64,000 nucleotides of DNA from Sphingobium trunci. Its GTDB lineage: Bacteria > Pseudomonadota > Alphaproteobacteria > Sphingomonadales > Sphingomonadaceae. The DNA is taken from contig NZ_JAKUJY010000016.1 of NCBI RefSeq assembly GCF_022664535.1, forward strand, positions 43,539-107,538. The letters run 5' to 3'. The notes under the pieces were generated by a model, which searched no databases, had not been told where the DNA came from, and saw only the letters and a list, made by a program, of their open reading frames with translations. This document shows positions 63,495 to 64,000 of this stretch, piece by piece; the first letter of the stretch is position 1; each line of letters begins with the position of its first letter. The position numbers were made by a program, and so were the translations under genes.

Positions 63495-64000
63495 ATGGCG
63501 CTCACCGTCACGGCAATAAATGCTGCAAAACCAAGGGATAAGGCCTACAAACTTGCCGATAGTCTGGGGCTGTATCTGCTGGTTGCTCCCTCTGGCGGCC
63601 GGCTGTGGCGCATGAACTATCGCTTCCTTGGTCGACAGAAGACCCTCTCCTTCGGAAACTACCCCGACGTGTCTCTCGCAAGGGCGCGGGAGAAGCGAGC
63701 GGAGGCTCGGGAGGCGCTGGCCGATGGCCGAGACCCTACCGAAGTGCGCAAGGAGAAGATCCGCGAGCAGCGGGCCAAGGCGGAGGAGACCTTTCAGGCC
63801 ATCGCCGATGAATGGTTCGGTCGGTTGGAGCTTGAAGGCCGGGCACCCAAGACCCTCCAGAAGATGCGGTGGCTGCTTGAACTGGCGTACCCGCTGATCG
63901 GCAACCGGCCGATCGCGGATCTTGCAGCGCCAGAACTGCTGGAGGTCCTGCGTAAGGTGGAAGTGCGGGGCCGGTATGAGACAGCGAATCGCCTCCGCAG
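63495..64000 (+). CDS. Phage/island tyrosine integrase (N-terminal part, runs off the edge)
   Basis: The first 168 residues of a tyrosine recombinase. MALTVTAINAAKPRDKAYKLADSLGLYLLVAPSGG is the DUF4102 arm-binding start typical of P4-like integrases of genomic islands, followed by RLWRMNYRFLGRQKTLSFGNYPDVSLARAREKRAEARE and the core-binding domain (ADEWFGRLELEGRAPKTLQKMRWLL). The catalytic C-terminus lies beyond 64000. Its position 173 bp after tRNA-Phe, in the same orientation, is classical for a tRNA-targeting element. Confidence 0.93.
   Translation, partial: MALTVTAINAAKPRDKAYKLADSLGLYLLVAPSGGRLWRMNYRFLGRQKTLSFGNYPDVSLARAREKRAEAREALADGRDPTEVRKEKIREQRAKAEETFQAIADEWFGRLELEGRAPKTLQKMRWLLELAYPLIGNRPIADLAAPELLEVLRKVEVRGRYETANRLR

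Noticed and set aside
1..64000. CRISPR arrays, insertion sequences, rRNA genes
   Set aside because: No regularly spaced repeat array, transposase reading frame or rRNA segment was seen on either strand.

Overview
The window is a GC-rich, gene-dense chromosomal segment of an alphaproteobacterium, most likely a member of the Sphingomonadaceae (Sphingobium/Novosphingobium/Sphingomonas type). This placement is inferred from the gene set: SciP (DUF1153), COQ9, a DUF1674 protein, UrcA, a Mic60-like protein next to hemCD, a RibBX-type riboflavin fusion, a K+-insensitive proton pyrophosphatase and the order nusB-thiL-hppA. Almost everything is vertically inherited core genome in tight same-strand groups. 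No insertion sequence, rRNA operon or CRISPR array was found.

Layout. 1-4.8 kb: minus-strand hemC-hemD-mic60-like, divergent from tsaD-gpsA. 4.8-12.8 kb: a Wzx-like flippase, a 417-bp palindrome-rich spacer, a PfkB-family (adenosine) kinase, an EI24 protein plus lipoprotein, queG, an ABC-2 export pair and an exported MsrB. 12.7-16.5 kb: a minus-strand set of a flavin oxidoreductase, a GtrA protein and a GT-C-like membrane protein, probably for envelope glycosylation. 16.6-24.6 kb: urcA, purH, heparinase-like, rpe, PAS, rsmB, a small membrane protein and htpX, all minus. 24.7-30.1 kb: a DUF1674 protein, an orphan gene, galU, ssb, feoAB with a Fur-like box, and COQ9. 30.2-37.7 kb: EamA exporter, Old Yellow Enzyme, ribD-ribE-ribBX-ribH, TonB and an EF-hand protein. 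37.7-45.1 kb: DUF445, an RND pump with its adaptor, two convergent GlsB-family genes, and sciP. 45.2-54.2 kb: mnmA-hisG-hisD-nusB-thiL-hppA and an S9 peptidase. 54.3-63.2 kb: a DUF2490 protein, bioF-bioD, an M13 peptidase, a DUF4168 protein, bioA, infA-maf-RNase E/G-like-yacG. 63.2-64 kb: tRNA-Phe followed at once by a phage/island integrase that runs off the right edge.

The right edge is the only clear accessory DNA: an integrative element inserted at the 3' end of tRNA-Phe, with a paired direct/inverted repeat array directly before the integrase start. The other items worth following are regulatory or architectural: a perfect stem-loop enclosing the bioA start codon, an 11-bp-periodic PHO-box-like array before the DUF2490 gene, palindromes before the RND adaptor, Old Yellow Enzyme and tonB genes, a 22-bp sequence shared by two distant spacers, and the helix-turn-helix/RibB/dead-RibA fusion. 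I saw no convincing entirely new multi-gene system within these 64 kb; if one exists it is more likely in the island beyond position 64000.
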